From the NCBI GenBank assembly GCA_000497125.2, contig CM035322.1:1000001-1064000 (forward strand): a DNA stretch of 64,000 bases, read 5' to 3'. Shown here piece by piece: positions 1 through 12,398 of the stretch. The DNA comes from Spironucleus salmonicida. Taxonomy: Eukaryota > Fornicata > Diplomonadida > Hexamitidae. Numbering within the stretch: the first letter of the stretch is position 1; every line of letters starts with the position of its first letter. The position numbers and the translations under genes are program-made. The notes under the pieces were generated by a model. The model worked only from the letters and a program-made list of their open reading frames with translations, searched no databases and was not told where the DNA came from.

Positions 1-2975
1 TATATACTAATAACTTATTCCAGATCAACGCAATTCAGAACGAAAATTCATGATTTCCCAATGTACCAATTAGTTGATAATATTTAAAGATGACAGATTC
101 GCTATACCTGATGAACCTGTTATCTTAACTGATACAGCTAAATAATCTTAGAATAATTTGGGCTTTAGTAATATCAGAATCATCATATATTCATTATTAA
201 TACGTGTATTGAAGTTAATTCAGATAATAATTAATTCTAAAGCTACATAAGATATTAAGTATCTAAGTGTGCAAAATAACAACAAATTTGCTATTTTTTA
301 TTCATGTGTATAAAATATATGCATCATAATTATACTGTGCACTATTTCACTCTAGTATAATTGCTAGATTTCATGTTAATATAACTATAAAAGTCAGTGT
401 AACTATTAATCCATATGATATGAGTACAAATTATAAGGTTTGTCATTTTTCTATGCCATGTAATCGAAAATTTCAACAGAAAATCTAGTTATCAAGAGTA
501 CATGAAAGTATTCACAAAATATAATAATAAAAACGCATGAAAGACTGATACAAGGGTTGCATCTTACTATCATCAATAATTCTTAAAATATGTTCCAATT
601 TATTATAATATTATTAACATTACTGATATATAAATTTAGAAAACCAGATGCCCCACGTATCTTACATTCAATTATATTATTAGATTTAATTGCGTAGATC
701 CTTTTGATTAATTTTGTTTATAATATATAACATATGGATATATTAATGTTTTATAAGTTATTATAATCGTTATCGGTTTGGTCAAAGTATTTGGATAACT
801 GGTAGGATAACCAAAATTAAAATTTAAGATAACCCTGAAATTTAAACATAAATTTATGTCATTTATTTTTTATTAAATTATTTAATAGGTGATGGATGCA
901 TTTTTGTTTTATGCAGAATTAGTATAATTTATTAACTAATTTTATTTAGTATATAATAATAAATATAAGATATAATATCATTATGAGTAACAACTTTAAT
1001 AATGTTATTATAGTGATAACTAAAAATGAAAGAACGATTCCAAACTCTTACCTATTAGTTATAGAATATAAGATTAAATCAAATTTAGTTAATAAAAATC
1101 CAATTTCGTATTGAACTTATTATATTCTGTATTGAGTCAATTTTATTGATAAATTTATTAACACTAAGATGAATATAACTTTTACTTCTAGATTTATTAC
1201 AAAAAGTTTATTATAGAAAGTAATATGTATATTTTATATTGTAGGCACTAATTTCGCGAAAAATAAAGCATCTACTAATAATAAATATTACCATCAAATC
1301 TCATGCACCACAAGATACTATACTATATTACTTAAATATAGGTGCCAAAATTTAGTAGCTGATTAATTGATTTTTCCAGCATACATATTTGTTTTGCACT
1401 CAAATATTGATTGTTGACTTTTACTTACGCTTAATGAAAATGTTAGTATAAATTTAACAAATTTAGGTCATTATTAATAGCTACAATTTATAATTAGTTA
1501 ATTTATTCTTAATTAGTTAGTATATTCAGATTTAACTCTGATAACAGATAAATTTTAATAATTTGTTTATTAATAAATTGAGACAATATTATAGGATTAA
1601 TATTTATTCCCTAAAAATGTAATGCATGTTTTCTTTTATGATTAAATTATATCATACTATAATTTTTTACTATTTTTTACTTAATTCCTGTTGGTATATG
1701 CTCTTTCACTATTAATACTTAATGTTTAACCAAAAAATATATTTATATATGTAAACACATTCTAAATTTAAGTAATATACTATATATTAAACAATTATAA
1801 GTAATATATTAGAAAAAATTATTTGGTTATCTAAGCATAAAAAGTTTACTTCAGTTGGATTTACTATTAATATTAAAACACTATAGATTATTTATTTACT
1901 AATATTGATATAATTACTTTCGCAGTAAATATAGTATTATAGTTTATAGTAATGTATATATTAAACAATTGACTATATTGTTAGACTTAAAAAAAATTAT
2001 TACGATCTAAATTATTACTTTGATTTATTCTTAGTGAACCTATGTAAGTATTTCTTGATTATATTGACCAGATATTTAAAAAAATAGTTATTAGAAAAAT
2101 TCCTATTGAAATTATACAAAGTATAAATAATTTTAGTAACAAAAGCAGGATAATATATTAATGGTTATCTTCTTGTAATAATCATCAAAGTATTGTGTTT
2201 CTCAAGATTTAAACAATTACACTTAAATACCAAATTATCTTATCTTTGTCCAGTATTACTTTCGTATTATCTGTAATACTTATTTATAAGCAAATACAGA
2301 TCTAATTATAAAATCAATGTATGACTTAATTAAGCATTAAAAGTGTCATATCATATAATAGTTGACATATTTAAGTATTTACTCTAACCTATATAACTCT
2401 AATGAAAAATCACACTGGCTTACTTAACATTTAAGAATTTAAATTTTACTAGAAAGAATACTGCAAAAATTAGATTTTATAATTTATATGATAATGCTAA
2501 AACATATTATTAATGTTAAATAATTTCGTGTAGATACATTTATTATAATCTGCATGGTAATTAATTAAATTATTATACAAAGTCTATGCATCAAAATATC
2601 TCCAATTAATTTAATAATTTACCATCTATTTTATTAGACTATAAAAACTTAACAGGATTATGTATATGAAGTTATTCTTGAATCTTTAAACAAATTATTT
2701 CGCAGAATTCAAGATATATTTTATTTAAATTATTCAATATCGTAAATTATACTCTTTTAAATTTGATACTAAATAAAAATGAAAACTTTTAACATTGGAT
2801 ATATAATTATAGCAATAACTTAAGAATACTTTTACCTCTATGTAAAATTACTATGCAATCTTTATAGTGTAACAAATCTAATTGTTTTATATAATATATA
2901 GGAGTAAAGTAAGTTATTTTTATTATTGAAATTTATAGTACTAATTATTAACCATAAAAAATAAAATTTATAAAA
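1..2975. other. AT-rich region, no gene seen
   Basis: This stretch is extremely AT-rich. It shows no reading frame with protein-like composition under the TGA-only code and no tRNA-like or other recognisable RNA. It resembles the other gene-free stretches of the window. Very short genes could be missed. Confidence 0.6.
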
Positions 2976-3968
2976 TCATATTGCTAGTTAAATCGTTTCT
3001 ATTTCCTTTGCTAATTTGGCTTTAACCTATTTCTTCATTTATTTAGCAATTAGAATAGCAATTAGTATTATGCTGAAAATCACAGTTATTACAGCCAGAA
3101 TAATTCCTACTATAGCTCCAGTTGATAATGAGGTTTATTGCTAATTATCCATTCTCAATTATCGAGCAAGGTCACCTTATACAAAGATTTAATTATTATT
3201 ATATTCAGAATGCAATGAATCAACTTCGATTTTTACTATGCGGCCCTGCTCGTTCATGGTTTTGAGTCCGTAGAGGTCCTGCAGATAGACGTCGGTGTGC
3301 TCCATATCCACAATTTCAGTGCTGCTGCCGTTCTTGAAGAAGCCGAGGAACGAGCTCTGCCAGGGGCGTATGATCTCGTCTTTGGGCGAGGCAAACATAA
3401 CCAATTTGTCTATCGACATAAAATTGGTTTTTACTTGCTGGCTGAATTCTCGCTCGTTGTTGATCACCGGGAGCGCGAGGGCACCCTTTACGTATTTATC
3501 GTACGCGGTCGGATCTCGCCAATAATTAGTAGGAGCTAATGTATTTTAAATACCTTCAAGGTAGATAAGATTAGGTGAAATCGCAGTCAATCCCAAAGTG
3601 CAGTCTTCCTTACCTTTACAGAAATAGCCAGCAAGTGGACTGGCTAGAGTAATCAGTCTAAGCATTTTTACAGAGTTGTGCGACAACATTTGAAGATAAT
3701 ATCTCATTATCATTCCACCTTGAGAATGACCTACACCTATAAACCCATTCTATATATCTTTGTGACTCTCAATACATAGAGCTAATTATTCGGCCTACCA
3801 AGAAATTGGCATATTAATAGAGTTTTGTGCACCATTTCCGATTTCACAGTTGAAAACTACGAAATTCTCTTATTCTAGCCACTATTACATTTTATCCATC
3901 GAAGAAGCACTAGCAGTTACCCCATGTAACAATACAATAGGAGGTTGAACTGCCACTAGGAGTATCAT
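2976..3968 (-). CDS. Palmitoyl-protein thioesterase family protein with C-terminal membrane anchor
   Basis: 330 residues with TAA/TAG read as Gln. A short hydrophobic N-terminus (MILLVAV) runs into the LLHG strand. The nucleophile motif GHSQGG is at about residues 80-85 (Ser82). The Asp lies in PKDEIIRP and the His in DSLHSEY, so the Ser-Asp-His triad is complete. The C-terminal half follows PPT1 closely (the segment around YLQDLYGLKTMNEQG). PPT1-type enzymes remove palmitate from proteins in lysosome-like compartments. Unusually for the family, a strongly hydrophobic segment (about residues 284-308) and a basic 22-residue tail follow the catalytic domain, so the enzyme is probably membrane-anchored. 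The start is the first ATG of the frame, after an AT-rich leader. Confidence 0.88.
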
Positions 3969-4329
3969 TTTTACGTTATAGGAAATATAGGTTTCGTAAG
4001 TAGTTTTGCACTAGATAGTAATAATAAAGAATACCAATTTTATGTAAATATCGGTTAATATTAATTTAGTTTCGTTATCACTTATTTAACTTTTTAGTAA
4101 GATATTATCTATATTATAAATTTGTAGTATCAATATAATAGTGTATGGAATTTGTATGTATAAGGTTTAAAAATGAAAAATGTATTATTTTATAATAATT
4201 GTAATTGGTAATTTTATCATAAAATGTAGTGTGGTTGTATATCTTAATGAATGTGCAAATATATAATTGTGATGATTAATAAAGTGGTTTAGCATACATA
4301 GTTATAGGTAAATAAATTTGTCTATACTT
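3969..4329. other. AT-rich intergenic region
   Basis: AT-rich sequence between two genes read leftwards. It should hold the promoter of the thioesterase and the 3' end of the next gene. I see no other feature. Confidence 0.5.
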
Positions 4330-5820
4330 TCACTTTGTCTACCTACGTCTCTTTTAGCTCCTCATAAACTTTATTGAGAAAATAATGCCTGTGATCGAAA
4401 TGTAGCAGCTTAGGATCAGGAAACTACCTCCAAATACGCACGCAATCATCAAAGTGTAGTCGAACCGTATTCGCCTGACATCATCCACTACAATTTGGTA
4501 CGAGTTCCCTCCTAGTTCCATCGTCAGAATGTACTCATCCTGCGCAAAGAACGAAGGATGCGTGGACGAAAATTCTATCCTGACCAGGTCATTGTTAAAC
4601 TCAGCTTCCAGGCGCAGCTGCTCATTAGCGTTGTTCTTGATCAAAAATACTGCGTCTCCGAACTCGCACTTACCATTCTGAAACAAAGTCAACCTGAGCC
4701 ACCGCGTGTTGTGGACAGTGCCGGCAGCCTTCGTCCAGCAGGTCGATATTGCCTGCGGGGTTATCTTGTAGAGGGACTTCAGGGAACCATCAGTGTCCTC
4801 TGACAGCACGTCGACGTTGATATCATCGAACTTCTGTCCTCTTACAAGCTACGAGCATATGCTTATAGTCTCTAGATTTTGCTGGTCACATCTAATTTCC
4901 AAGGTCTGCCCTTGTGTAATAGCTTAATCGTATATCAGTGAGAACTGATGAACAGTATTATTAAGCAATATTCCAAGTTTTACTGTTGTCAGATAGCCAA
5001 TAGTTTTAAGATACTGGGGATACAGGGCATTGTTATACTCAAAATTAAGGTAAAATTTATTATTCCAAAATCCTACTGTAGCATTTGTGAAGAAATCAAC
5101 GGTAGTTTACAGATTAATCTTACCTATATTTTATTAAAAATTTATTGAATCTCCACTTTAGCTGCTTACAAATACAAGCTCGCCATACAGAAAAGGTGTT
5201 GATACTATTAACTATTAGACATTCATATTGAATGTTAGGGTCTATTAACTTACATTATAGTCGAATCCTGCTAAATCAAGATCCCCAAGGAACCCATTAA
5301 GGTTGAACTGAATTTTTGTAAGAAAATTATCTACACCTGGTGCCGCTAATGTCATTTAGTTAGCACATATACCAGTGGGGTTCACAGTTACAGTAATACT
5401 GTCTCGGGATACTTATGCCCGCGAGTCTCTTTAATAGCATAATTGAAGATTTGATCTTTGCAGCAAAAAATCTCGCATTTTGATGGTAATTATGTGACCA
5501 TAGGTGTAGATATCAAGTTAAGATATATGAACTTAAGTAAGTGTTACTCCGGTAGGAAGCACTGCGAGAAACCTAATAGTTTTAGTATTTTCATAAGAAA
5601 AATCATCTAATGTCTATACAGCCATTGGAACTGTTGAACCAAGGGGACTATTTATCGTTAAGTTTACTTGAACCCCTGGAGGCATTACATCGCATAGTGG
5701 GTTATTTAGGGAGATAAGAGTGACAAAGTATTAATTTGAATTGGTAAAATATTATACTGTTGATGATTCAGAATAACAGTTATCAAGTAAGGTTTAAAAA
5801 AGTTAAAGTATAATTATCAT
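4330..5820 (-). CDS. Type I membrane protein of unknown function (496 aa)
   Basis: The frame has no TGA for 497 codons but many TAA/TAG, so it is coding only under the TGA-stop code. A hydrophobic N-terminus (MIIILQLFQTLL) looks like a signal peptide. A long beta-rich region with many Asn-X-Thr/Ser sites follows. One membrane segment near residues 457-483 precedes a short basic tail (QKRRRQTK). It is probably a surface or endomembrane glycoprotein with its bulk on the lumenal side. I recognise no domain. It ends AAG-TGA, like many genes here. Its layout resembles the membrane protein at 26042-27136, but I see no clear sequence relation. Confidence 0.8.
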
Positions 5821-6351
5821 TTTCTAAAAAATCGAACTAATTAAAATAGTTATGTATTATTCTATAAATAATTTTTAAAACTATACGATCTATTGGTTTT
5901 TGAGTCTATATAATTATAAAATTGAACCTTTTTAATTTAGATTAAAATAACATTAACTAATTTATAATATTATTATAGTTTATTTATATAAAATTAATGA
6001 AAATGTTATTTACAAATTAGTAGATTTTATACAATAAGACCCTTAGAACTAAGCATTTTAATTGGCATAATATTACTGTGATATCATATAGGAAATTATC
6101 GCATAGTTATTTTTACCTATTTAATTATATATAAATCATTTAATGATTTTTTTTGTTGGATCTCGAAATACCTTTAGATTTCGTACGCGTATTACACAGC
6201 CTTCGTAAGCAAAATAAAAGTTGAAGATTAATAAATTATTAAATGCTTAGCAAAATTACTTTCACTAGTAATTACTAGTGATTATATAGTTTATTTAATT
6301 TTTAAATAAATATTAACCTTTCTGATTATCTCCCACTTCCAATTCCTAGAA
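5821..6351. other. AT-rich intergenic region
   Basis: AT-rich sequence between two starts that face away from each other. The last 40 bases before 6352 are GC-richer and open in frame with the small gene that follows, so that gene might begin slightly upstream at a non-ATG codon. Nothing else is seen. Confidence 0.45.
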
Positions 6352-6525
6352 ATGAAGCTGGAATCAGCCCCACCTGCTGGCGTAAAGCCTGTCATTATGA
6401 GTGAATAGGAATTATTGAAATAATAATAACTTGCAGCAAATGAACTCATGGAGTAAGAATTACTCCAGAATGGCGTGGATGCTGAGACGATGAAGCTCAA
6501 CTCTATCGTGGACGAGTGGAAGTGA
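6352..6525 (+). CDS. Small helical protein of unknown function (57 aa)
   Basis: A short frame rich in Glu, Gln, Leu and Met, with a likely coiled coil (around SEQELLKQQQLAANELMEQE), ending WK-TGA. It is clearly GC-richer than its surroundings and contains TAG and TAA as Gln codons. It ends 20 bp from the end of the convergent nucleotidase gene, the close spacing seen for other convergent pairs here. The opposite strand is also open, but its translation is less protein-like. I do not recognise the family. Confidence 0.55.
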
Positions 6526-6545
6526 TGGTTTTTAATATCATTCGC

Positions 6546-7514
6546 TCATTTTATGTCATTCAACTCTGTGCTACTGTTAGGTTGGCTGCCTAATTGGCTC
6601 GCCTGCTCGAGGTCCTCTTCCTCTGCGAGCTGGCCACAGAATTCTTCAATGTAAACGTCAATCGCCTAATGAGGCAGAAAGCGATTTTAGAAGTTGCACT
6701 GGAAGTAGTAGAATGGCGAGTAGTAGAAGAAGTTGGACGCCGAGCAAGTGTAGAGATCAGTACGGACCGCTATGTGGTTACCCAGTTTGGTCAGGGCCCA
6801 TGACGTATGGTACTTCGACCCAAAGACCCCAAACTTATCCATCAGCTCTTTCTGAAGCACCTCTATGCGGCTCTAAATTTTTTTGAGCTCGTCTGATTTA
6901 TTCTCGTGAGATAGTTGATACATGGCCTAAATCTCTCGTTGCCTTATCTCCATCTCGGTGATCTTCTGCTTCAGCTTCCTATTATCGAGCATTGCGTTAA
7001 TTTCGTTGAACAGTGATGGGAGTATCGCACAGTGACGCCACTTGCCCTGTTTGTAAAAGTCATCGGACTGAATTAGCAGGTCGCAGCAGTACATAGTTTC
7101 CTTTGCTCTGAAACCCGTGTACTGCTCGAACAGGTAAATATTTCCTCCAGAATAGATCCTGTGAGGGTCCAGCGTATCTCCCACACCACCTAAAAATCTG
7201 TGAGGGTCCATGCGGCGGAAGATGCCCTTGTCGGTGTAGAATTTCTGGATAGAAGTATCAAGTAAGATGTACTGGAATATTTGCTTATAATCCCCGAAAA
7301 TGTAAGCGAGCACGAAGTCGGAATACGCGTAAGAATTCTAAGAAAGGATAAAGAGCTTTTTTGACTGCTTTAACCTGTCAATCGCCTGGTTAATTTTCTT
7401 TGGCTTCACCAGATACTCCTATGGGCTCGATCTGATCTTGTCTAGGAGCTCTGACCTGGCTCCGACAATCCGATTGAACGCCGATTCCACATCGCTCCAT
7501 AGAACACTCGGCAT
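6546..7514 (-). CDS. cN-II/NT5DC-type HAD 5'-nucleotidase, N-terminus missing
   Basis: 322 residues from the first ATG. Family landmarks are KKLFILSQNSYAYSD (the LATNSDYKYTD motif of cN-II), RIYSGGNIYLFEQYTGFRAKE, an aspartate-rich CCDLLIQSD where cN-II has GDHIFGD, and WRHCAILPSLFNEI. The C-terminal part from FGVFGSKYH to NRFLPHQ follows cN-II to its end. These enzymes dephosphorylate purine nucleotides such as IMP and GMP. Family-like sequence continues upstream of the ATG to about 7598, where an in-frame TGA stops it. The first HAD motif (DMDYTL), which carries the nucleophile Asp, is absent. The copy is therefore 5'-truncated, a pseudogene, or completed from elsewhere. About 200 bp separate it from the divergent CPSF30 gene. 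Confidence 0.75.
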
Positions 7515-7806
7515 AAACCCCTGGGCATCAGAGAGCTGCTGTTTTTCCTACTCGAACAGAGGATCACATACTGTCTAAAATTATCCGTAAAAACTTAATC
7601 AATAGATTTTAACCAATCAATAAACGATTATGAAATTAAAATCTTATTTATAATTCCTATTCTCCATTACTATCTTAATATTTAAACTCTGATTATGCAA
7701 TTAACCTATCTAGCTCTCCCATTTTTATTTTCCCCCTTCTACTATATTAATTTAATTATTATATATATTAAATATTTATTCTTTTCTTTTTTGAGTACCC
7801 TCCTAA

Positions 7807-8541
7807 ATGGACTGGGAGCTCGAACGCGCAGTTTCCACGATCAACGCGGATTTCATGAACGACAAGATCAAAGCCGGCGATCAGCAGTATCGTACCTTTG
7901 AGTACGACTCGCATCGCTGCGTCAACGTCTGCTTCCACTACCTCTACGACCGCTGCTACAAGGATGACGACTGCGACTTTGCGCACGAGATCGTACACTC
8001 GAAACTCCAGATATGCAAGTTTGACGAGAAATGCTCCGACTATTACTGCATTTTCCCGCACAAGGACGAGTAGTAGGCACAGCAGTGCGACGACTACACG
8101 CGCGGCGTCGAGTTCGGTGGTTGCAACTGCCGCAAGCGTGGTCCGCTCCTGAAGGCCTGTCCGCGCTACCTGGCAGGTTTCTGTCCAGACGGCCCGGACT
8201 GCCACCTGCAGCATCCTAGATGGGACTCGGCGATCAAGCGTACGCAGGTAAACTCGCAGGCGGTGGTACCCTGCGCGACGTGTGGGCGCTTCCACATCGC
8301 CGTCCCCATGGGTTCGCTGAACTGGAGCATTGAGCAGTGGAAGTATAACTCCTGCAATGTGCTGCAGCGCTGCATCAAGGGAAGGGCCGAGGGGAAGCCG
8401 CCGAATCCGACTTATTTCAAGTCATCGGACAACAACTTTGACCTTGCGATTAGCATGTTTAAGAAAATTCAGGTCAGTATAGAGAAGGACAGGGCAGCCG
8501 GCTTGATCAGGGACGACCAATACGTGAAGAAGGAGGATTGA
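7807..8541 (+). CDS. CPSF30/Yth1-like CCCH zinc-finger protein
   Basis: 244 residues with two adjacent TAG codons read as Gln near residue 89. CCCH fingers are visible at C42-C50-C56-H60, C70-C76-C81-H85 and C118-C126-C132-H136. The third reads YLAGFCPDGPDC followed by HPRWD, the hallmark finger of CPSF30/Yth1. That subunit of the cleavage and polyadenylation complex binds the poly(A) signal of pre-mRNA in the nucleus. The C-terminal part is unlike the family and has a further Cys pair (CATC). The start follows an AT-rich leader. It is convergent with the kinase gene. Confidence 0.85.
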
Positions 8542-8846
8542 GCGTTTTAAATTTTATTCAATTTGGTCAAAACAAGTGTTATTTGAATTAAATATAATTT
8601 TGAAAGGGGTTTAATTTTTATTATTGTATGATGAAATGAAATGTTACTATTTAAAGTATATCTTATTATTATTTTTAGTTTAATAATTTAAACTTACTAT
8701 TAAATTAGTTGGTTAACACCAATAGCATAATCCATATTCGCTATAAATAGTAGTTAATACTTGTAGGATGCATATGTATTACAAAATTTTAGCCAAATAA
8801 TGACAATGAATCAATTAAGTCCAAATAAATGTTATCATTCTTGTTC
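8542..8846. other. AT-rich intergenic region between convergent genes
   Basis: A 305-bp AT-rich gap between the CPSF30 stop and the kinase stop. It is much longer than most convergent gaps here. No feature is seen. Confidence 0.5.
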
Positions 8847-10217
8847 TCATAATCCCAGTCCAGCTTCGTCAATACCTGCAATTTTTATATCACAAACTAC
8901 CTTGAAAACGTTAAACCAGCCATCAACTCCTCTAAATCCTAAATCTTTCAAATTCTCACTAAATTTAAGAAGCCTTTTTGAGTTTTTCCCTTAAACTGGT
9001 GAATTTTTAATCAATTTGTTGAATTTATCCGGATTTAGGTTAGAAGTTAAATCATTAATAAGATCCAATGCTTGACTGACTTACCATCTTTATGTTACTT
9101 CAATACTCATTAATTTGCTTATAACATCAGAAACTTACTTGAATAAGTGCTAATGTTAAATTGAACTCTCAATATCAAATTTACCCATTTTTACACAAAA
9201 TCTAATAACTAAAAATTTATAAACTAATTATTAAAGACTATATCTACACCGTGAGAATGCCTCTAACACCGATCTAACTTCTTCACCATCGTTAAGAATT
9301 TATAGATAATCACAAAACGCTTGTTAACCTGCAAAATCTAATTTTTTCTCAACTTATTATAAAAATTCTCCTCTAAGCACCTATCTATCGACCCAAAATT
9401 AAGTGGCTAATAATTGAGCTAAAGATATTTCTTCTTATTTATTTTCTTACTTAAAAAGTATAACTCCTGAAACAGCTTCCAAACACATGATTCCAATTGC
9501 GAATGAGTCATTATAGATACCATTTTTTCTATATAATTTAAAATAAGAAGAAAGATTTGAAGCAGAGAATGATTACTCCGGTGCTCTCCACCATAATGTA
9601 GCAATAGCACCAGAATGAGTTAAGGGTTAAAATGTAGTTTGTTATTATTAAATATCAACAACTTCTTCATAAGTTTCTTTCAAATATTATACCATACCAA
9701 AATCTATAAGCTTTAAATTCCAATACTTGTCTGTTAAAATATTTCCATGTTTCAAATCTCTATGAGCAAACCCAAGTTAATGCATATGATTTATTGGTGT
9801 CAATATCTTTTAAAATAAAAACAAAGCTTCAATTATACTATAATCATCTAATGCCTATGAGTATATTATTGTAGAAAAATCAGCTTCATAATTTGGTAAT
9901 ACTAACACTATGCAGTTTGTAAGTTCATTTTGCTTTTCATAAAATTCAATAAATTTAGATGGAATAACATCAATAAGAGGAATAAAAGGAGAAGTTTATG
10001 GCTAATATAAGAATGTAGCTTCTGCTAGAAATATTAATTCGCGTATATTTGGAGGGGAAACCAATCCTGACGTTGTTGAAGTTTCTTTCATAAATTTAAA
10101 TGCATATTTAATGGTCTTATCATCAGAATTATACCCTGAATAAACAGCTCCATACGATCCTTCTCCACGTTTCTCATTAGTAATTGTATATTTTTGATAT
10201 TTAGCAAGAGTTGTCAT
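8847..10217 (-). CDS. Protein kinase, probably CMGC/CDK-like
   Basis: 456 residues with many TAA/TAG as Gln. The kinase core is complete: glycine loop GEGSYGAVYSG (residues 18-28), ATP-binding Lys41 in AFKFMKE, HRDLKHGN at 152-159, DFG at 172-174, and RAPE in the activation segment. NIRELIFL replaces the usual PSTAIRE-type C helix and suggests a distant CDK-like or casein-kinase-like group. All catalytic residues are present, so it should be active. A C-terminal helical extension of about 140 residues has no recognised domain. It lies 76 bp downstream of the PROPPIN gene on the same strand. Confidence 0.85.
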
Positions 10218-10293
10218 TAAAATATATATGACAAAAGTATATAATATGCATATAAGTCTTAATCAATAATGTTATCTATTTCTATGACGCATA

Positions 10294-11094
10294 TCATAAG
10301 GCACTTATACTAGCTTGTATTTCACCTTCTACGTGGCGTATACTAATTAGCTAGGTTTCAGATTCTTATAAAAGCATTATCTCAGAATCTGAAATAAATC
10401 CTAATATTCCTGAACCATCAATTTTATGTACACTGCGCCCAGGATGATTGATATCGAAAATATGAACAGTCCTCCGATCTGTGGAGATTGCGATGAAGTC
10501 ACCGAAAAAGTCAACAGATACCAGCTCAGCCGAAGATGACCCTCGTCGAAATACGCATATCTGTTTTACATTGTCTCCTTGAAACTCATAAACAGCCAGG
10601 GTCCTACACTCATCAGAAACAGTCACAAAGGTGTTATAGTTCATGTCAACATATTACGCAGCAGCAAGCTTGACCGGCGGATTAGCTGCAGACTGGTAAC
10701 AGTCCAGTGAGTATGGCGTGCAAATCAGAATCCGCTCATCCTGAAGGCAATGCGAGCCATTTGAGCACGAAATCAGTAGCTACTGGATCGCATGGTCGAA
10801 AACAATTACATTCACCGGTGTCGCAAAGCTTATATAAAACTCATTTACGATTATGTTAGTTATATCAAAGCGCAAGGTGAGCTCTTGGATCAGATCATTT
10901 TTGATGATATCATAAAAGTAGCACGTTTTCCCTAAGGAAAAGTATAACGTTTGTCGGAAAATTGTAGCTACCACTGGAGTGAATTCAAGGCTCAGCGTAA
11001 AGGCGCACCTGAACGGCCGGGTACTATGAACGTCAATTCGATTGTGTGATATTTTCGTAAATGACTCGTTTTCTGTTGAAAATTAGAATCTCAT
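10294..11094 (-). CDS. PROPPIN family beta-propeller (Atg18/WIPI-like)
   Basis: 266 residues. The diagnostic FRRG phosphoinositide-binding motif sits in the second half (CVFRRGSSSAELVSVDFFGD), followed by IAISTDRRTVHIFDI, the strand that follows FRRG in the family. PROPPINs bind PI3P and PI(3,5)P2 on endosomal or autophagic membranes. The protein is shorter than typical members (about 350-450 residues), so some blades may be reduced. The start is chosen as the first ATG after an AT-rich leader. The kinase gene follows 76 bp downstream on the same strand. Confidence 0.8.
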
Positions 11095-11179
11095 TTTAGT
11101 ATTTGCTTAAATCGTCTATTATATATAATCATTAAGAATAAATTGAAAATCATTTTGTGATTTATTGTATTCTACCTAG

Positions 11180-11880
11180 GCGTTGCTTGCAAGTGGGACA
11201 AAATTAAAAGGTTAAAAATAGTAAGTATGTTTACCAATCATGGAGATATCGTTTATAGCTTTGAAAAAATCTTGTGAATTATCTTTGGTTATCTTTCGGG
11301 ATATACATACAACTGAGATAATATAGTATTAGAAATGAATTTTCCAGTATGTCTACATGTTATTTCAGTCTACAACATGAAAAATGTAATTGTAGCATCA
11401 GGAGATACTAATAACTGCTTAACTTTATGAAACATTCTCATTCCCTCCCTTAACATCAGCAGCAATTCTACTTCTGGGAAAAGACTTTGATAAAACTGCA
11501 AGGATTGGATTTTGCTGCTGTTAGGTTCTAATACAGTCCCTTTTACTACAATTTAATGAATTTGAGCTAATGAGTCTATTTTTACAATACAGAGAGTTAG
11601 AAAAAACCAGTAAGAGCTAATACAAAAGAAGCAACTAACTTATTGTAAGCACTATCCCCGTATATTCTTTGTTGGGGCTCCTAATGACAATTTCACCTAT
11701 CTTCCTACTTTATGATTGCATGAAGATAAGGTTAGGATTAGGAATAGTTTGTGTTTTAGGTTTGAACATCATACTTGTTTTGATCAGTTTGAATTTAGCA
11801 TAATATTTACGGACTAAGAATTGGTTTGTAGAGAGTAAAGTATGAAAGGATAAATTTATTAATTACCAGTGAATTTAATT
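11180..11880. other. GC-enriched segment, possible decayed gene
   Basis: This part of the gap is GC-richer than its flanks and has long open frames on both strands. One is + 11384-11845, whose 153-residue product has two hydrophobic stretches. Two minus frames give propeller-like fragments (QLLVSPDATITFFM; GEIVIRSPNKEYTG) but neither is convincing throughout. It may be a degraded gene or a gene I cannot resolve. No family is recognised. Confidence 0.3.
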
Positions 11881-12398
11881 GTGATCATAAAGCATAATAC
11901 TATATTATAATAACTACTATTCTTGTATACTAATATTGAAAAAATATTAACGTTTTAATGTATTTTTCGATAACACAGTCTCTTAATACTTATCATCTCG
12001 TCTGTTTTTTAATAATTTTTATTTAATCTATCTTTCACAATAGACAATAGTATAATCTAATACTGCTAGAACCACTATAAATAAGTTGTGGAAATTAGTT
12101 TTTTTAACTAAACTATATTTACTAAATAAGATTTTATCTATCACTTTTCTATATATAGAATTCTTTATATAATTTGCATTGCTTTAAGTATTATTTTTAT
12201 CAACTAATTGTAAATCAGATGTATTATTGTAAAATATTTTCTATATAATTAGTATAAAAACTACCTAAAAACGTTTCCTTATGTTATTTTTATATTTATA
12301 TCTTATTATAATATCTTAATTGATGAATGTCTGATAATACATTCTGTTTTATATATTTATATAGATTTTATGTCTTAAATAATTCCCTCTTAACTTAA
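11881..12398. other. AT-rich region, no gene seen
   Basis: Very AT-rich sequence with no protein-like frame, ending in the probable promoter of the small gene at 12399. Confidence 0.5.

Noticed and set aside
6086-6545. Minus-strand frame continuing after the nucleotidase TGA
   Set aside because: It is the antisense of the small + gene at 6352-6525, which explains the coding-like composition better; a read-through extension is not needed.
7768-8295. 175-codon open frame on the minus strand
   Set aside because: Antisense to CPSF30; no protein-like features.
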